Origin: Bugulina stolonifera
Lineage: Eukaryota; Bryozoa; Gymnolaemata; Cheilostomatida; Bugulidae
Direction of reading: 5' to 3'
DNA length: 64,000 nucleotides
Assembly: GCA_935421135.1 (NCBI GenBank)
Contig: OW285191.1
Coordinates: 11,287,700 to 11,351,699 of the forward strand
Positions within the stretch are counted from its first letter, which is position 1. Each line of letters opens with the position of its first letter. The notes below the pieces were generated by a model, which was not told the DNA's origin, did not search any database, and saw only the letters and a list, made by a program, of their open reading frames with translations. This document shows, piece by piece, positions 23,470 through 35,014 of the stretch. The position numbers and the translations under genes are program-made.

Positions 23470-24080
23470 ACTCTAGATAATAATCATACCTTATCTGTTT
23501 GAACTGCTGATATCAAGGTTACGCAAAGTGTAACATTTCTTATCACACATATATGTCTATACTTTGTTGAAATTACTGTAGCAGGTCAATATCACAGTTA
23601 TGGTTCTTATTGTTGTGTTATAGATCATAGCACATCAAAGTTTAGTGTAATAACAATTAGTACTATTCTTGTATTTGAAAAACTGTGTATATTTCTTTTC
23701 TTGAAAATTAAGTAAATTAAGTAACCTGGTGTTAATTTAACATAAAGCATAAAACAGAATGCACATACAAATACGATGCAACCTAACTTTTCTCCCAACC
23801 ATCTAAATCTGTCAAGTAGTGGATTTTGAGGTTCAAGTCCCTTTATATTATAAGGATAACAGAATAAAACAAAATTTTTTGGTACTAGCTGAATCCAACG
23901 GCATGCTAATAACGGGACATTAGATTCTAGTCCCCCCCCATATTCTACACCTAGACTACACTTTTATAATAGTAGTGAATGTAATGGAAGAATGTTGTGG
24001 GCGAGTACAAACTATAATGTAGCCTATGGGTCCACACATTAATGTAGTAAATAGTGTTACTGTCTGTCACTTAATGGATA
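23470..24080. other. Convergent intergenic region
   Basis: AT-rich spacer between the end of pseudogene copy 3 and the stop codon of the first T-box gene. No gene or clear repeat is seen; it presumably holds both 3' UTRs. Confidence 0.5.
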
Positions 24081-27000
24081 TTAGAGAGCATAATATGTAA
24101 CGGAGTTAACATAGTTGTGAGGCTGTGGTATGTTGTATTGAAGGGTTTGGTGAGAGGGTTGAGTAACGGACCACCCTGCCTGGTTAGGCCTCACATGGGC
24201 TGCAGGCTGCTGGTAGACTGAGTACCCATTGTAGTACTGTTCAGCAACTTCCATTGAGGGTGAGAGATAGTGCCCACCCTCTATATTGTTAGCGTAAGAT
24301 CCATGCAGATTGCTGTCAGTAAAGCATTCAGGTAGCCGACCTTGACCTTGCCGAGCTGCCATTACTGAACTGCTCTCTGATGACAGATCTGGAAAAAAGT
24401 TCAGAACAATAAAACTTCTGTAAACTATGGTTATGGAACATTATTGTATCAATCGGTAAAAGTAACCACCACAGAGACAACTATAATCTGCCAGCATGAC
24501 ATTGTTACTCAATTCCTTCACCCTAATCAGGTAGATGAATAATAATAACCAATGTCTTTAAGACTGAGATAGTTTAAAATCTCACCTGTAGGCTGTTGCT
24601 GGTAGTCTGTATATTTGTCCTCATGTTTCACAAGTCTAAAATTGATATAAATTCATACTTTCAACTGTAAAATTACAACTACTATGTCATACGTTAGCGA
24701 CAGTTATACGTCACTAACATGGTCAATCGCAATAGGAATAAACTGACCTTATTCCTACCAGTGATCCTTATTCGTCAAAGTTCTCCACTGCAATGCAACC
24801 AGCTAACTGCTGTCTTCATTCTATTATACTCAGGAGTAGTATACTCAGTGCAGATCTGCACTGACTATACTACTGTCAGGGATTAGATTGGTGAAACAGA
24901 GATATTTTCATGCTTAACACCATTCCTCAGACTACTAGAGAATCTGACAGAGTTCAGACTCTTTAGGTTTCTGCTAGGAGTCTGGCAGTCTACCCATTCG
25001 GGGTGTCATCATCTACAGACAATATTATTCAATTTACCTTTTCTGCATCTCACTGTTGTACTCGTCCCAGTCCCTCTGCTCCTGACCTCTGAATCCTGTA
25101 GCGTATGGATTGTTATCAATCTTAATTCTTTTCACCTGAAATTAGAATCATGATCAATAATTTCTGCATAAACTGTGTAATTGTTTTTTTGTTGTAATAG
25201 TATAATATGCATTGCAAACTGTATATGTATAAATGTATTACAATAATTTATACTGTGCCTGTGATATCATATTGCACAATTTATGTGTTTTTGTATACAG
25301 TTTATTTAGTGCAAGGTACATGGCTTTATCTTACTAAATATACATGTAGATTAGTGTTGTATGACATACCGAAGGATTGTTGTATGTCGTAACAGCTAAG
25401 AACTTGGTCTCTGGTAGAAGGAAAGATTTACAGAGTTGAACTTTTCTGGCGCAGGCTGTTGGTTCAGATAGTACAGCAGTTACTTTCACCTGGTAGTACT
25501 GCATTGGCTCCAGGATACTCTGCCAGTTAAATGCACACAAAAAAGTTAAATTACTTCTCATTTATTTAGAAAGTTTTCAATTTTTCACAACTTCATAATA
25601 GGAAATTTTATGGTACCTAATATTCATACATGCGTACCTACAGGTACAACAAGATCCACAATAATTTTTTGTTTACAATAAAACAGCAAATGGTTGATGA
25701 GTTTTCAAAAGTAATTTTTCATAATTCACAATCCTATGCACATTGCTGAATGTTAGTTCACAATCTACTGTTACTGTTATATGGTTACATTGGGGGGGGG
25801 GGGGGGGTCCACACTTACATGCACATCAAGTTTCTGATCATCAGATCCCTCCGGCAGTTTGTTGGTCAGCTTTATCTTGCTAAACTCCACCTCTTTTTCC
25901 ATCCAACTCTCACCTAACATGGGTGAGTCTGGGTGAAAGTGACGCCTGGCTGTATAATATATACATGTATATAAGCTGTGCGTCTACATACATACATTAT
26001 AATGGCTGTCCAGCAAAATATCACTCCTAATTGAGATGTTACGGAGAATAAATTAATACAGTCAATATGCTATGTCAGGCAGGCTATGATGTCTAGCAGT
26101 ACACCACGGCAAAGCTAACTCCTTGAATAACTGCATGAGATCTTACATTCTAAACTGAAATCGACAATGTGCGAGCTACATACACCTGCTCACATCATAA
26201 AAATAGTGAACTTGATGAAGCTCTCACAATAAGTAGATGGGTAAATAACATTTTTAACTTTCCATCACGCATTAATTGATGTGAACACTCCCCGGATGAA
26301 CAAATGTTCTCAAATAGCAACTCACGAAACTACATGTAGAATAAGAAGTGTCTCAGATTCTAACCACTATATTGTTTAGAATTGTTTTTCACATCTTAAA
26401 TTGTTTCATATATTTATTTTGGCAGCATTGTGTCACCACTTCATATGCTGCTGTTGAAATTAATGTAACAACATGCATAGTAAATGTGCATGTATATAAG
26501 GCTGTAAGATGGGTGCAGCCGCTTACCCCCCCCCCCCACCAGCAATACAATTTAGTCAGTTAGAAGTATGAGGCTAGGAGTATTTTATGGTTTGGTTATA
26601 ATGTGTGCTATATACTCATACAGTCTACAGCATTATGTTTAATTTGTTCAGCTAGATAATAAAAAGTAGTACTAGGTGCATTTTTTTGTTTTATTTCTCT
26701 AATATTGCTATAACAATTCAGTTATCATCCTCAGATGAAAGTAAAGTGTAGAAAACCTACGGGGCTACTCTCATATAACTGCTAAGGATCATACATGTAG
26801 TGACTATATTGTTATAAATCTACTTTTACTGTTTAGAGTCCACACCTTTCACCACTAAATATGAGAACGAGTTACTGATACTATTACTAGTAATTGCTGT
26901 GATTTGTACTTCAACATTTAGCTCAAGTTCTCAGCTCTTACCTGGTCGGGTATATTCATACCCCACCCCTTTAGTATTACCTGGCTGGGTATAATGTCTT

Positions 27001-29340
27001 TCTTTCTTCACTATCTTTGCCCAGGCAGAGTTCTTGAAGATGTAGGTGTACCTGTTTCTATCCGCTGGTATGATCTCTACAAGCAGGTGGTACTTGGCCA
27101 ATCTCACCATATTCCTAACTTGAAGAACTAACTTTGGGTAAATATTCCTGAAAATAAATGTTCATGAATAATATTACATCTTGTATTGGACAAACCACAA
27201 GCCCCTTTTAATACGAAAATAATTTATTCGACCAAAAGGCAAAAACATCCATGTAATAGGGAGTAATATACATGTACATGTACAAAAGGACCAAAAAGAT
27301 TCCACATAATTTTGTTATCAAAGAGAAGCTGAAATAACAAACTATATCGACAAAGAGAAGCTGAAATAACAGACTATATCGTTGATTAAGTGGCTGCTGA
27401 GGTACTCTGACATGGATTTGACGACTACGATACAGTAAATAATGCGTGACTCAAATTTCGTAACAAATAGAAGTTGCTGCTGAGCTGAGTCCTTGGCAGT
27501 ATAGTTTTATTTAGTTGTTAACAAATCCCTATATGTTCCACATTTCTCTAATTCTGCAGCAGATATAAGGATGTTTAACTTGATGCTGCTCATTATTGCG
27601 GAGCCAAACCTGCCCTGAGATGTCACCCACCTGCCTAGAGATGTCACCATCATCTCATTGGTATATTCATATAGTTTATACCAAAGCATAGAGTCTTTAG
27701 ACTGAGGACTTAACCTTATATCAACATGAGCGAGGTCTGGGTGTAGTGGCAGTGCACCAACATCAGCTGTTTCACTTTCGAAGACATCACTCTCTGTAAA
27801 CATGTTGATCATCATTGGCTGATACAGAATCCTTTTTTTATTTTAATTCATTGACATATAAACCTAAATTCATAGGCTATTTCATAGCACTATTTCCGAA
27901 TAAGCCTAATGTATTGTAATGGTACGCACAGTCGTCTCCTACACCTGACACTCATTATTGTGTGCATATACATGTATATATCTGCTTGTACTTTACTATA
28001 TGTTATTGTATATACTTGTATGATTATTACTAAGTCTTTTAATGCCTTTTATACCCATGTACAGAGGTCCGACCTCTCAGAATCCATTGATATTCATTTT
28101 GTACATGAATTGGACCATTATAAGCAACTTTTGTAGAACCCGACCTATTTTGGGTCGGCCGTCGGGCTTCCGGCGGCCATCTTGTTGCGCAACTTCCGGA
28201 CGACCTAACGTCGTCTTTTCCCGACACTACGTCGGGCAGAAGTCCTTATACTATATAAAGGACATTGTTTCACTGTTCATTGTTTCAGTCTTCACTTGGC
28301 TTTCAATAAAGACACATCTATACTTGATACAGAGACTTTCACTTCCTTTTGTCAGGTCATTCGCTTAGCGAACCGCCTACTAGGTCGAATCACTCTCTTT
28401 CAACGTATAGTCTGAAGGTCAGACTTGGGACCAGATGGGTCGTCTCTGGTAGTTATTGGGCTACTGAGACCGCTCGATCTTTCATGTAATGCGAAGTCCT
28501 ATTACCACTCATAGGCACTTCATTTCTGGGTCGATAGTCGTCCAAGGACGACCGCACCAAATCACAGAAACCATTACAATATTACATGTATGTGTAAAAT
28601 ATATAAAATAAGGTGAACCCATTACAACCTACATCTTATTACTTGGCAGCTAATGGAATAATTAAAAGTGCAATATTATGTTGTGTAGCCTATATGCTAC
28701 AAGTATTGCTATTCCGCATGTTTTAGTTCTCAGTAATAAAGTTCAGCTTCGCTGTACTCACCTGCAATGTATTGTAAGTTCTGCTTGAAGCTAGATGCAG
28801 AGTTAGTATGTGGTCCAAGGTATTTCTCTTGAAAAGACTGAAACCACGCAGTGTGAGGAATGTCTTTTTCTCTTCCTCTGAAAAAACATGCAGGTACAAA
28901 GTCTACACTCTCTAGTATTTAGTAACCTCTAACTACAATCCAGTGTATATGTAAAAATTAATAGATTTACAATATTACTGTATGTGTAAATACGGAACAA
29001 TTTCAATTATGCAACACACGATACCATAGTCAGTATATCTACCTATACCATTAAAGAGATAAACCTTACCATGCCTTACATTTGTTATAGTACGTACATG
29101 CTTCCAGTGAGTCTAAATTTTTTAATGGAACGAATTCATATTACTGCAAGGAATGCAAAATGCCATTTACTACAGGACACAATTTCTGTATGACATGCAG
29201 TCATATTTTCTTGTTCAAATACCAGTTTGCTGAAATGTAGAAATTTTCTGTGACATGGTGACAATATTAGCCAATCAAATGGTAGATATACTGCAGTTCG
29301 ACTAGTACAATACTTACGGCCTGGACACCAATTGATCCAT
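24081..29340 (-). CDS. T-box transcription factor, gene A
   Basis: Nine coding exons on the minus strand: 29318-29340, 28762-28877, 27631-27793, 26981-27147, 25819-25949, 25370-25519, 25038-25135, 24586-24635, 24081-24388. All junctions are GT/AG and in frame, giving 401 residues from MDQLVSRP. A T-box DNA-binding domain spans about residues 72-270. Recognisable blocks are LWYKLYEYTNEMMVTSLGR, NIYPKLVLQV, HFHPDSPMLGESWM, FSKIKLTNK, LLPETKFLAVTTYNNPS and IKIDNNPYATGFR. These match the canonical LW-F-x-E-M-I-V-T-K, HPDSPATGxxWM, LTN and FIAVTAYQN-x-LKIDNNPFAKGFR. The C-terminus is Tyr/Gln/Pro-rich, as in activation regions. A second donor 39 bases downstream in the fourth exon (exon 26942-27147) would add 13 residues. 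It acts in the nucleus as a sequence-specific regulator. The T-box subfamily could not be assigned. Confidence 0.9.
25792..25807. repeat. Poly-G tract, 16 bases
   Basis: Uninterrupted G16 in a T-box A intron, about 12 bases from the donor of the exon 25819-25949 (on the transcribed minus strand it is poly-C just downstream of the donor). A C12 tract at 26526-26537 lies in the neighbouring intron. Confidence 0.95.
27915..28578 (+). mobile_element. Solo LTR of a retrotransposon, plus orientation
   Basis: Same family as 17158-17947, inverted relative to it and about 125 bases shorter. It runs from TGTAATGG to CCATTACA. TATATAAA is at 28252-28259 and AATAAA at 28305-28310. Upstream of the TATA box lie GGCGGCCATCTTG (28172-28184, YY1-like on the minus strand), the palindrome TTGCGCAA (28185-28192) and ACTTCCGG (28192-28199, ETS-like). 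Flanks are GTAT and ATAT, an imperfect duplication. It sits antisense in the second intron of T-box gene A. Confidence 0.87.
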
Positions 29341-30567
29341 CTTATCTCGTCGGCAGAGAGCTACCAAGTACAGGCTATCAATTTATAGTTTTAGTTAGAG
29401 AATAAAATGCCATACTTTTAAATTACCAATCATCACTTTATATCATAAATAATATAATAATATAAACAAAATGCCTTCAGGTGCTGACAGTTTTTGTACA
29501 AGACTGTGTACTATTAGACAGGTGGTAGATCACATTCCATGTATTCTATATAAGCAGATCTAAGGATGCGTATTACCTACATATCCTCAAATGATCAAGG
29601 ATGGAAAATAGCAAAATAATGACTAAACGTCACATAATAGTATTCATTATGTTTGTCCTTCTAATCTCTGTAGGTAATACAATGTGCACTATATGGATAC
29701 GTGTATAGCCTGTGTTAAGCAATTCTTCAATTAATATAATCCATTTTATCACATAGACCCAGAGCTTTATGTGCCTCACAGCTGTTTTTGAGATGGATTC
29801 CCAGGCTATATCCAATAAGAATCCTGTGTCAATACAAACCCAACTTTAGAGTAACGATATTATATTATTTATAAAAAAGTATGAAATGAGAACTACCACC
29901 TGTTCTGTTACCACTATCTGTATTGAGATCTAATACGGAGTCGTCAACCCATTCAAGCATGTGTAAATAATTTTTAATGCTTGAATCATTAGTGTATTAT
30001 ATTTCAGCTATACATTTAGAGAAAAAATAATATAACATATTTAGAGTATTGAACAAAATAGTACATTTCTAATAATAAAACAGATTGTATAGCTTAGCCT
30101 TGTGATTTGTAGAAAAAGTCGCACATATGTACATGTATATAATACTGAATTGGTAACATCATGAATAAATATAGTTATAAGTTCTAAGCTACAATTATTT
30201 ACATAATGTAAATTCCGAGTAAACTAAAGTAATACGTAATATCATTACTCAACCAGACTAGGTGTAAAATTCCAGTATCTTGTATCTCGTCTAAATTCAG
30301 GTAACAAGGTAAGGAAATATAAGCAATAGAAATAAGTTTGAAACTATACGCTTGCCGTATGTACTGTGGGTATACATGGAAGTATGTACATGTATATATA
30401 ACAAAATTATATATTATATTAATAATAGTTAATGTGCCATTGAGTTTTGAAGTACACGTTAACTTACTATTAACCACTAACGGTTGTTTTCTAAACAAAT
30501 TTTTCATGATGCAACCTTGAAGATATGGTTGAATATTTTACACAGAGTTGCATCAGTTACAAAAGAA
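29341..30567. other. Intergenic region between the two T-box genes
   Basis: 1.2 kb of AT-rich DNA between the start of gene A and the stop of gene B, which are transcribed in the same direction. It should contain the gene A promoter. No TATA box near the start, no coding exon and no clear repeat were recognised. Confidence 0.45.
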
Positions 30568-33500
30568 TTAATATGATGTCAATGGACCTGAGGAATAGTC
30601 ACAACTGTTATATTGGTTAGCCTGATAAGCTGGGGGTATAGCGGACCACCTGTTCCAGTCAGAAAACCTTGTAGTTGAAGGGAGGAGTACATCTGAGATC
30701 CCATTATATCTCATATTAGCATCATTAGTAGAGCCATCTTCAACAGCGTAATCACCAGATAAAATGATGTCACATATGTCCGAGATATCTCTGCTTAAGT
30801 CTGGTGAGGTTGGAACCACTGTACATTCTGTAATCATGTACTGGACAGTGTTTATATATGGGTAACAATTATGTCATGTTTGTATGGCAATGATATAAAT
30901 CTAACACAATATTATGTAACTTACCGTTAGCTCAATGTTATTTTAATATTCTATATTTTCGGTAACAGCGGATACTTGAACAATAATAATTTACTGCAAC
31001 CATCGGCATCCATAAACCGTTGTCTATTAAATGAAGCTGACTTTCTTATGGCAAGCTAGAGGCGCAAAGCTTAGGTTTGGAACATATCTGTTTGAGGCGC
31101 ATGCAGCTATTGTGCTTGCATAAACAAAAAGACTAAGAACAATCCCTAAAATTTCTCCACGATGATCTACATGCAAACAATGTTGAAGTTTCACAATTGA
31201 GAAAACCACCATGAGCTCAAAGATTCAAAAACTGTGACAAGACTAATAGCTAACCTGGAGAATTGTTGTAGCTAGGTTGGAGACAGCGGCAGCTTTCACC
31301 TTGACCTCTACTCAGGAATTCTAGCCTGAAAACACAAAACAAGTCAACTGATAACACTAGTTATAATGTATTGCTTTGTAAAACTAGAAACTCTATCACT
31401 TGTGTATGGGCATACAAACATACACTGTGGAACATGGGCTATACTTTTTATGTTTTTCATGTTCTACGAGCAATGGCATCGACAAAGTCTGTTAGTCAGT
31501 GGTAGTATGCAGTATGCAACAACATGGAGGTACGAGAGTATATTGTGTACTATCTTACCTTCTGCGGCCTTCAATCTGTTCTTTCAGCTTCTTCTGACTG
31601 ATTACTCTCTGCCCCTTAGAGTGAGGGTCATTATCTACCTTCAGCTTTGTTACCTAAATATTACATAAACACAGTGTGATAATAGTGGATAAGATGGGGG
31701 GGGGGGGGGGGTAACAGCATGCAGTATTAAACATAAACACAGTACATAATACATATTTTTGGTAGTGAGAGAAGGACCTAACAAAAGTATGTGGTTATGA
31801 ATATTTGCAAATTTCTATGTTACTAACAGTAGCCTAATGCCTATTATAAATTGTCAATAATGGTGACAACGTTCAAGGATGAATTAGATATTAAATTAAA
31901 TCAAATATTCAAAGATATAAATAAACAAGTCTTTCCCTCTCCCACTTCACTTCACAATCTGCTGTTAGGCAATGGCCATAAAGATGTCATAATAATTATG
32001 ATGTAATTTTCAGTGCAGTGTTTGTTGGTAGAGGGAAAAGGTAAGGCTTAGTTTCCTTCATGATGTGTGTCTTACATTTGGACATGAGAAGGTCAAGGTC
32101 TTTACTCACCTCTAAATTCCTGCATTCACTAGTCGCGATGAACTTAGTTATTGGGTAAGATTGGGCATATATAACATCAACTTCCGAGTTTGTAGGATTG
32201 TATACCTCTACTCCTAGCTTGATCTGATAAAACTTCCCAGTGTCTAGAATAATCTATAACAAATAATAAGAATGCAACCTGTAAGGTGTCTGATTCAAGT
32301 TAGCTTAAGATCTTCATTTATAACTTTTAGTAAGGTGACACAGGCTATGCTCTGTTATCGAGTATATTGCATTAGATAATTCAAAATAAATTATGGGGTA
32401 TAACAGACTATAAAACTTGATTGACTTATATACTCAAGCTCTGGCACTCAATCAGAAAATTTGCTTCTGCCCTGAGGGAGCCAGGAACCAAAGCCATATT
32501 ATAGACTAATGACCATACAGTCATCTACTACATGACTGTATGTTATACATTATACATGCATCATATAATAATGACTGTACAGGGTATCTAATCCACATTT
32601 ATATGCATACTTACATGTGTAAGTTTATTTGTTGGGTGATTTGTGATTCTCAAATCCTTGAATTCCATGTTTTGTAATATGCAATCATTCTCAGGAGGAG
32701 ACAACTCTCGTCTGTACACTTTCTTGCCTTTATACATGTAATTATAAGCGCACAGTACAATGTACATAATATGATAGTGATTATGGATATAACTATGCAT
32801 AAAATTATTACTTCTATAATAAATAAAACTGAATGTGTTACACCCTGAAGATGCGTACACAGTGTTAACAACTTGTAAATGTTACACGAAAGGTGGAGCT
32901 TAGAAAGGATCTTGAAAGATGAGAGGTACATACATATATAATGTAGATGTGAGACTCACTACTAGTAGATTAATATACCTGGAGAGAACTTAGATCTACT
33001 CTTGGTCTCTTTCCACCCACAGAACCAAGGATCATACGTGTATGTTTTATTATCTAGTAGATCTATCTCTACTGTTATGTAATACTTCATCCCTGGCACT
33101 GTGTTCTTTATGGTCACTTTAACAGCCAACTGTGGAAATAACTTCCTATGATTAGAATACCAAAATAAGACATATAAGAATACTACATGTATGTACATGT
33201 GTGTACAATGTAAATGTAAAGTCAAATACTATATATAGATACATGCAGTACATGTATATAATTCAGCTTGTGACTTATTCTTCTGAAATATGTTGTTTTT
33301 TAAATAATTCTTTCTATTTTAAGCTACAAGGTAACTTCAAGTAACCTGGTTAACACACTGTGGTATAAAATATATCGGGTTATAAATTTTTACGTTTAAT
33401 TTTGTTTGTTTGATAAACATTTTCAACGTGCGCATAAGCTTGACTTACTTGCCAATTTTTGTTACCCTCATCTGATTGGTCTTTTGGTAAAGTTTTTTCC

Positions 33501-35014
33501 ACATTTCAACATTTTCTAGTTCCAGGTGTACAGTCGTTTGTGAACAGTTCGGCAGAGATGGTTCAACACAGTTATCTAGATACCTGTGGCCACTATCTGT
33601 ATCTTCCATCTTATCAACTAGTGCAAATGTTGGATCTACAATTAGCACAGTTATAAGTTGTTCTTGACCTTCTCTATACATGTAGTTTTCAGGACACGTT
33701 ACTATTAAATTAACCAGGGAGCAGTTGCAGTCTAGTGGCTAGAGCTCTGGACTTTCATGTGAGAGTCCCAGGTTTGATTCCCATAAAAGTCATTAGTGGT
33801 GTTAGGAAGGACATCCAACCTTATAATGCTCCTGTGCCACTTCTTTACATCAAATTAGAAAATATGCTGATCTCTTTAGATTTTAGCATTTTTACCTTGG
33901 GATTTATTATAGGAAGTAAACTAGTAAGTTTTTTACAATTAAAAGCTAGTGAAACAATAGCTGGTGCATGATAGTTCAATTACACTGTATTTAATTTATT
34001 TGGTGAAAACTGCATGATTGCGAAAGAGTTATGTAGTATTTAATGTTACCAAATACTTGCATGTCTACATAGTATAGTATACAGAATAAGAGGATCAATA
34101 CACAGTATTGTAATCTTTCATTGGATTACTGTTTACTGTAACTCTATAAAATGGGTATAGAATTGTGTCCACTTGGATAATCTTTGAGAAATCACTTCAC
34201 TGCAGAATTTATTAATCTAGATTCTAGATAATCATTTATACAGTAACATGCAGTCCATTATTATATTAGCATATAATTAATTGCTAACACTTTGTCCAAA
34301 ACATATTTTTTATTTTCACAGATGTATAACCAAGTCCCTTGCTGCTTGAAATAAGCATCTTGGAACAAAAGCATATCACATAATTTTATGTCTTGAATGT
34401 ACTAAGTATTTGGATTGAAAAGCTGATAAAGCTATTAAAATGTGATTATGTAAAACTTAAATATTATGATCAATTGCACAGCCTAAATTTAGTGCTAAAT
34501 GGCCAAATGTTTTTATATGTATGTATGCACACCCAGTAATTGCTAAACAGGATAAACATCCGGCAATTATAATATTTACTTACATGCTGAGGTGCTGCAC
34601 TCCAACTCTAGATGACCAAACGTGGATGAACTATAACAGCTAGAAGTGAAGATATCAATCCTATAAATAATAATGACACACATGACCATAAATTAATAGG
34701 CATATCTCAATCTCAGTAAAGATCAAAATTATATTTTTCTTCACAAGAATAACATTTTTACAATAGAAACATATGATAAAAGTTGTGTATGCCTGTTTGT
34801 GATTTCTAAAAAAATTTAAGGGTAATTTTGCATAATTCAGTAGTAGGATGATAGTAATGCTAAATCATAACATGTGTCTCTACATCCAATTTCGATTGCA
34901 AAACTAACATTTAATTCAACACAAGAGGCAATTTCAATAAAATATTCTACTAATTGAACATTTTAAAGTAGTAAAAGAATAATCTACTTACTGTTTATCA
35001 AATCCTCTCTCCAT
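30568..35014 (-). CDS. T-box transcription factor, gene B (divergent)
   Basis: Nine coding exons on the minus strand: 34992-35014, 34584-34660, 33449-33635, 32979-33145, 32615-32727, 32110-32253, 31559-31653, 31255-31325, 30568-30827. The chain is GT/AG and in frame for 378 residues from MERGFDKQ. Every intron phase matches gene A, and the first (23 bases) and fourth (167 bases) exons have identical lengths. The T-box spans about residues 67-260: MWKKLYQKTNQMRVTKIGK, KLFPQLAVKVTIKN, DLRITNHPTNK, YPITKFIATSECRN, LKVDNDPHSKGQR. The middle SPPENDCILQNMEF replaces the normal HPDSPATGxxWM, and ATSECRN replaces AVTAYQN, both in regions that touch DNA or pack the core. It is probably a duplicate with altered or reduced DNA binding. 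The short C-terminus (GISDVLLPSTTRFSDWNRW) is unlike gene A. Confidence 0.85.
31696..31711. repeat. Poly-G tract, 16 bases
   Basis: Uninterrupted G16 in a T-box B intron, about 40 bases from the boundary of the exon 31559-31653. It is the same length and strand as the G16 tract in a gene A intron. Confidence 0.95.
33716..33860 (+). repeat. tRNA-derived SINE
   Basis: TCTAGTGGCTAGAGC resembles a pol III A box and GGTTTGATTCCC a B box, about 35 bases apart as in a tRNA head. A body follows with GGAAGGACATCCAACC, shared with relics at 12711-12760 and 21080-21125. It lies in an intron of T-box gene B. It is not a functional tRNA because the arms do not close. Confidence 0.7.

Noticed and set aside
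28042..28368. 108-codon frame in the solo LTR
   Set aside because: It covers the LTR promoter and R region; the same DNA is open in the opposite direction too and matches the other LTR copy only at the DNA level.
31255..31325. Alternative last acceptor of T-box gene B at 30841 (exon to 30840)
   Set aside because: It would shift the frame and stop within ~25 codons; the acceptor at 30828 keeps a long open frame and matches the phase of gene A.
33716..33790. Possible tRNA gene
   Set aside because: A- and B-box-like words are present but acceptor and anticodon stems do not pair; a SINE head explains it better.
33735..33971. 78-codon plus-strand frame
   Set aside because: Starts within the tRNA-derived SINE and lies in a T-box B intron; no family motif.
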